Part shown: positions 61,963 to 64,000 of the stretch, piece by piece
Layout of the letters: every line of letters starts with the position of its first letter
Numbering within the stretch: position 1 is the first letter of the stretch
Source of the DNA: Methylocystis heyeri
Lineage (GTDB): Bacteria > Pseudomonadota > Alphaproteobacteria > Rhizobiales > Beijerinckiaceae
Assembly (NCBI RefSeq): GCF_004802635.2
Contig: NZ_CP046052.1
Span: 620,001-684,000 of the forward strand
Length of the DNA: 64,000 nucleotides
Reading direction: 5' to 3'
Notes under the pieces: generated by a model
What the model was told of the DNA's origin: nothing
The model's database searches: none
Seen by the model: the letters and a program-made list of their open reading frames with translations, nothing else
Made by a program: the position numbers and the translations under genes

Positions 61963-63047
61963 CAGCCATCCTCCGAATGCAAGAGCGACAAGGTACCCAA
62001 CATGCTCCCGACTATCGTAGGCGACCAAGCAGCCAGCACGGGACTTATCGTTCCGGAACCGCCGAGGTCGGATAGGACTTCTGTCATGATATAAAGCACG
62101 AAGCCGGCCGCGACGCCACCCGCAAGGGTTCTGGCTATTCCACCAAATCGAAAAAATCTTAACGAAAACGATGCGGCCACGAGCACCATGGCCACCAGCA
62201 GGAGCGGCCGGGCGAGCAGCTTCTGGAACTGCAATTCGTAGCCGAGCGCGTCGAGGCCCGCTTCCATGGTCTGCGCCGTCAGTCTGGGCAAGGCCCAGAA
62301 CGGAACGGCCTGGGGCGCCGCCGCGGTGGCGGCGAGCTCCTCCGGCGTGACGTCGGTGGCCAGAAGGTAGTTGCCGACGAGAGTCGCGGGTTCGCCCGGC
62401 GCGCTCACGCGCGCTTGCTCGAGCCGCCATGCGCCCGGCTGCAAAGTCGCCCGGGCGGCCTCCACGCGTTCGATGAAGCCGCCCTCGGGCGAATAGACAT
62501 TGACGCTCACGCCTTCGAGTTCGGCGCCGCCGCGCCGGGTGTTGGCAGCGTGAATCACCGCAAGTCCGTCGACGCCGTGGTAGCGTCGCCATACGCCGTG
62601 GTCGAGGCGGACGCTGCCCTGAACGCCGAAGAGATCCAGCTCCATCTGGTCCGACCGCTGCTTGAGCGCCGACGACACCGGATTGTAGACGGTCACCGAA
62701 ACGAGGCCGATCATGAAGGCCGCGAAAAGGGGCGGGGCCAGGATCTGCCAGACCGAGACGCCCGCGGCGCGCGCGACGACCAGCTCGAGCTTTCTCGTCA
62801 GATCGACGAATGTCGCCATCGCGCCGAAAAGCACGGCGAAAGGCAGGATCGTTTCGGTCTGGAACGGGACCCGCATCAGGGCGAGAACCGCCACCGTGCC
62901 GGCCCCGGCCTCGGGGTTGTCGCTCGCGCGTCGAATCAGCTCGACGAAGACGATGACGAACATCAGGCAGAAGATGGTGAGGAAAATCGCCAATATGACG
63001 CGCAGAAACCGCCACGCGAGATAGCGCGAGAGCGTGTTCCCGATCAT
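61962..63047 (-). CDS. lptG: LPS export ABC permease LptG
   Basis: 361 residues. Family features: an N-terminal helix pair (LAWRFLRVILAIFLTIFCLM), a long periplasmic jellyroll with RYHGVDGLAVIHAANTRRGG, and C-terminal helices (LLLVAMVLVAASFSLRFFRF, AAGFVLYIMTEVLSDLGGSG). It is a membrane half of the LptB2FG extractor. The ATG at 63047 (MIGNTLSRYLAWRF) matches the family start; seven codons upstream are rejected. The usual partner lptF, normally just upstream, is absent here, so it must lie elsewhere if present. Confidence 0.93.
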   Translation of the reverse strand: MIGNTLSRYLAWRFLRVILAIFLTIFCLMFVIVFVELIRRASDNPEAGAGTVAVLALMRVPFQTETILPFAVLFGAMATFVDLTRKLELVVARAAGVSVWQILAPPLFAAFMIGLVSVTVYNPVSSALKQRSDQMELDLFGVQGSVRLDHGVWRRYHGVDGLAVIHAANTRRGGAELEGVSVNVYSPEGGFIERVEAARATLQPGAWRLEQARVSAPGEPATLVGNYLLATDVTPEELAATAAAPQAVPFWALPRLTAQTMEAGLDALGYELQFQKLLARPLLLVAMVLVAASFSLRFFRFGGIARTLAGGVAAGFVLYIMTEVLSDLGGSGTISPVLAAWSPTIVGSMLGTLSLLHSEDG

Positions 63048-63299
63048 GGGCGCAGGCTCTCGGCGCAAGGCGGGGGCGGAATAAGCGTCTGTTTCTCCAT
63101 GGCGCTTCTTGTAACGGCGGCGTCCAAAAGGAATCCTATTCGCGAATGGCTAGACGGTTCAATTGGTTCGCGCAAGCCCGGGCCCTCATTATCGGGGCTC
63201 GATTTGAATTGACCCTGAACGGCGCGAAGATAATAGTGCGCGACTTCCCTCCGCGCCGCGGTCCAAAGGCGGACCGCCACGCCTTCCACGAGGCCCCTA

Positions 63300-64000
63300 A
63301 TGTCGCTGGACATCAAGTTTGAGTTGATTTCGTTCGATGACGCGAAAAACCGTCTGGCTTCCCCGGAGGAGAGCGGAAAGCCCCGGACGCTCGTGGTTTA
63401 TGCAGGCGCGGAGCTGTCGTTCGGCGCAACCGCCAAATCCCTTCTGCATGATGCGAGCGCACAGATTTCCCGCGCCGCGGCCTTTTCGAAATTCACGGGA
63501 AAATCAGGATCATCCCTGGAAATCCTCGCGCCTGCCGGCCTTCCGGGCGTTTCGCGCCTTCTGGTTCTCGGCGTCGGCGCGGCGCCCGGAGAGGGAGCCG
63601 AGGCCGAAAAGCCCAAAGTCTTCGACGATTTCGTAGCCCTCGGCGGCCAGACCGTCGCCAAGCTGGGCGCCGGAGCCAACGCCGTCGTGTTTTTCGATCC
63701 GCCGCAGCCTCCCGCCGATGCGGGGCAGGCCGCCGGCCAGTTCGCCCTCGGCGGCTGGCTCCGGGCCTATAAATTCGAGCAATACAAGACGAAGAAGAAG
63801 AAAGACGACTCCGAGCGCGATGGTCCCGGCGAGATCGCTCTGGCCGCGCCCGATGTCGCCGCGGCAAAGCAGGCCGAGACCGAGGCCGCCGGCCTCGCCG
63901 AGGGCGTCCTGCTCGCCCGCAGCCTCGTGAACGAGCCCGCCAACGTCCTTACGCCGGTGGAATTCGCAAGGCGGGCGGCCAAGCTGGCTTCTCTCGGGGT
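63300..64000 (+). CDS. pepA: Leucyl aminopeptidase PepA, 3' end cut by window
   Basis: Only 233 residues are visible. They begin MSLDIKFELISFDDAKNRLA and reach ARSLVNEPANVLTPVEFA, the boundary motif between the N-terminal and catalytic domains of M17 cytosol aminopeptidases; the metal-binding motifs and NTDAEGRL box lie outside. It is a cytosolic manganese/zinc peptidase, sometimes a DNA-binding regulator. It is divergent from lptG, the usual alphaproteobacterial arrangement. Confidence 0.94.
   Translation, partial: MSLDIKFELISFDDAKNRLASPEESGKPRTLVVYAGAELSFGATAKSLLHDASAQISRAAAFSKFTGKSGSSLEILAPAGLPGVSRLLVLGVGAAPGEGAEAEKPKVFDDFVALGGQTVAKLGAGANAVVFFDPPQPPADAGQAAGQFALGGWLRAYKFEQYKTKKKKDDSERDGPGEIALAAPDVAAAKQAETEAAGLAEGVLLARSLVNEPANVLTPVEFARRAAKLASLG

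Noticed and set aside
61963-63015. Extension of the LptD frame upstream through lptG
   Set aside because: The extra 351 residues are the out-of-frame image of lptG; the signal peptide at 61962 marks the true start.

Overview
The window looks like a chromosomal segment from a high-GC alphaproteobacterium of the Hyphomicrobiales, most like the Beijerinckiaceae/Methylocystaceae group. The clues are the aroQ-accB-accC block, the mrcA-amiC-rne block with an S1-domain insertion in RNase E, class II DAHP synthase, a DUF2852 protein, the SigF-NrsF pair and short dispersed palindromic repeats between genes. The taxon is inferred from gene content and style, not from a marker search. No insertion sequence, prophage, CRISPR array, rRNA operon or replication origin was seen.

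Layout. 0-4.2 kb: three tandem secreted GloVer-repeat proteins (the first cut by the window edge). 4.2-7.3 kb: molybdate ABC transporter modABC plus a small orphan gene. 7.5-9.6 kb: a Met-rich outer-membrane barrel protein (a copper link is suspected) and phosphoglycerate mutase. 9.6-13 kb: NAD(P)HX repair enzyme, a degenerate glycosyltransferase-like protein and a zinc metallopeptidase. 13-21 kb: cell-wall and RNA housekeeping (PBP1A, AmiC, RNase E). 21-30.3 kb: aminotransferase, DUF2852 protein, then a surface-sugar set (two sulfotransferases, a NeuD-type acyltransferase, a DegT aminotransferase, a GT2) interrupted by a sedolisin protease. 30.4-32.4 kb: TetR regulator with a visible operator, YciI protein, 3-methyladenine glycosylase, YjdM. 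32.5-37.6 kb: initiator tRNA-Met, hemW-rdgB-rph and an EF-G paralogue.

37.7-39.3 kb is an AT-rich island: a secreted Cys-rich protein whose stop codon abuts, in the same reading frame, the remnant of a small exported peptide gene that has an intact twin next door. 39.7-41.3 kb: SigF/NrsF and, divergently, a monocistronic BufA2-type bufferin metallophore with a textbook SigF promoter and its own terminator; this is the most coherent candidate system. 41.5-49.7 kb: undecaprenyl-phosphate sugar transferase, GluRS, a GT21-type glucosyltransferase, class II DAHP synthase, an acyltransferase-3 protein and Aat. 49.9-55 kb: a giant two-domain glycosyltransferase and a low-GC fucosyltransferase-like protein that share an N-terminal repeat module. 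55-64 kb: glycine-zipper lipoprotein, accC-accB-aroQ, a DsbA-type oxidoreductase, lptD-lptG and divergent pepA (cut by the window end).

Many genes serve the envelope: lipopolysaccharide export, peptidoglycan synthesis and cleavage, sulfated or acylated glycans, and metal handling. Surface-glycan genes are spread over at least three places rather than forming one classical operon.
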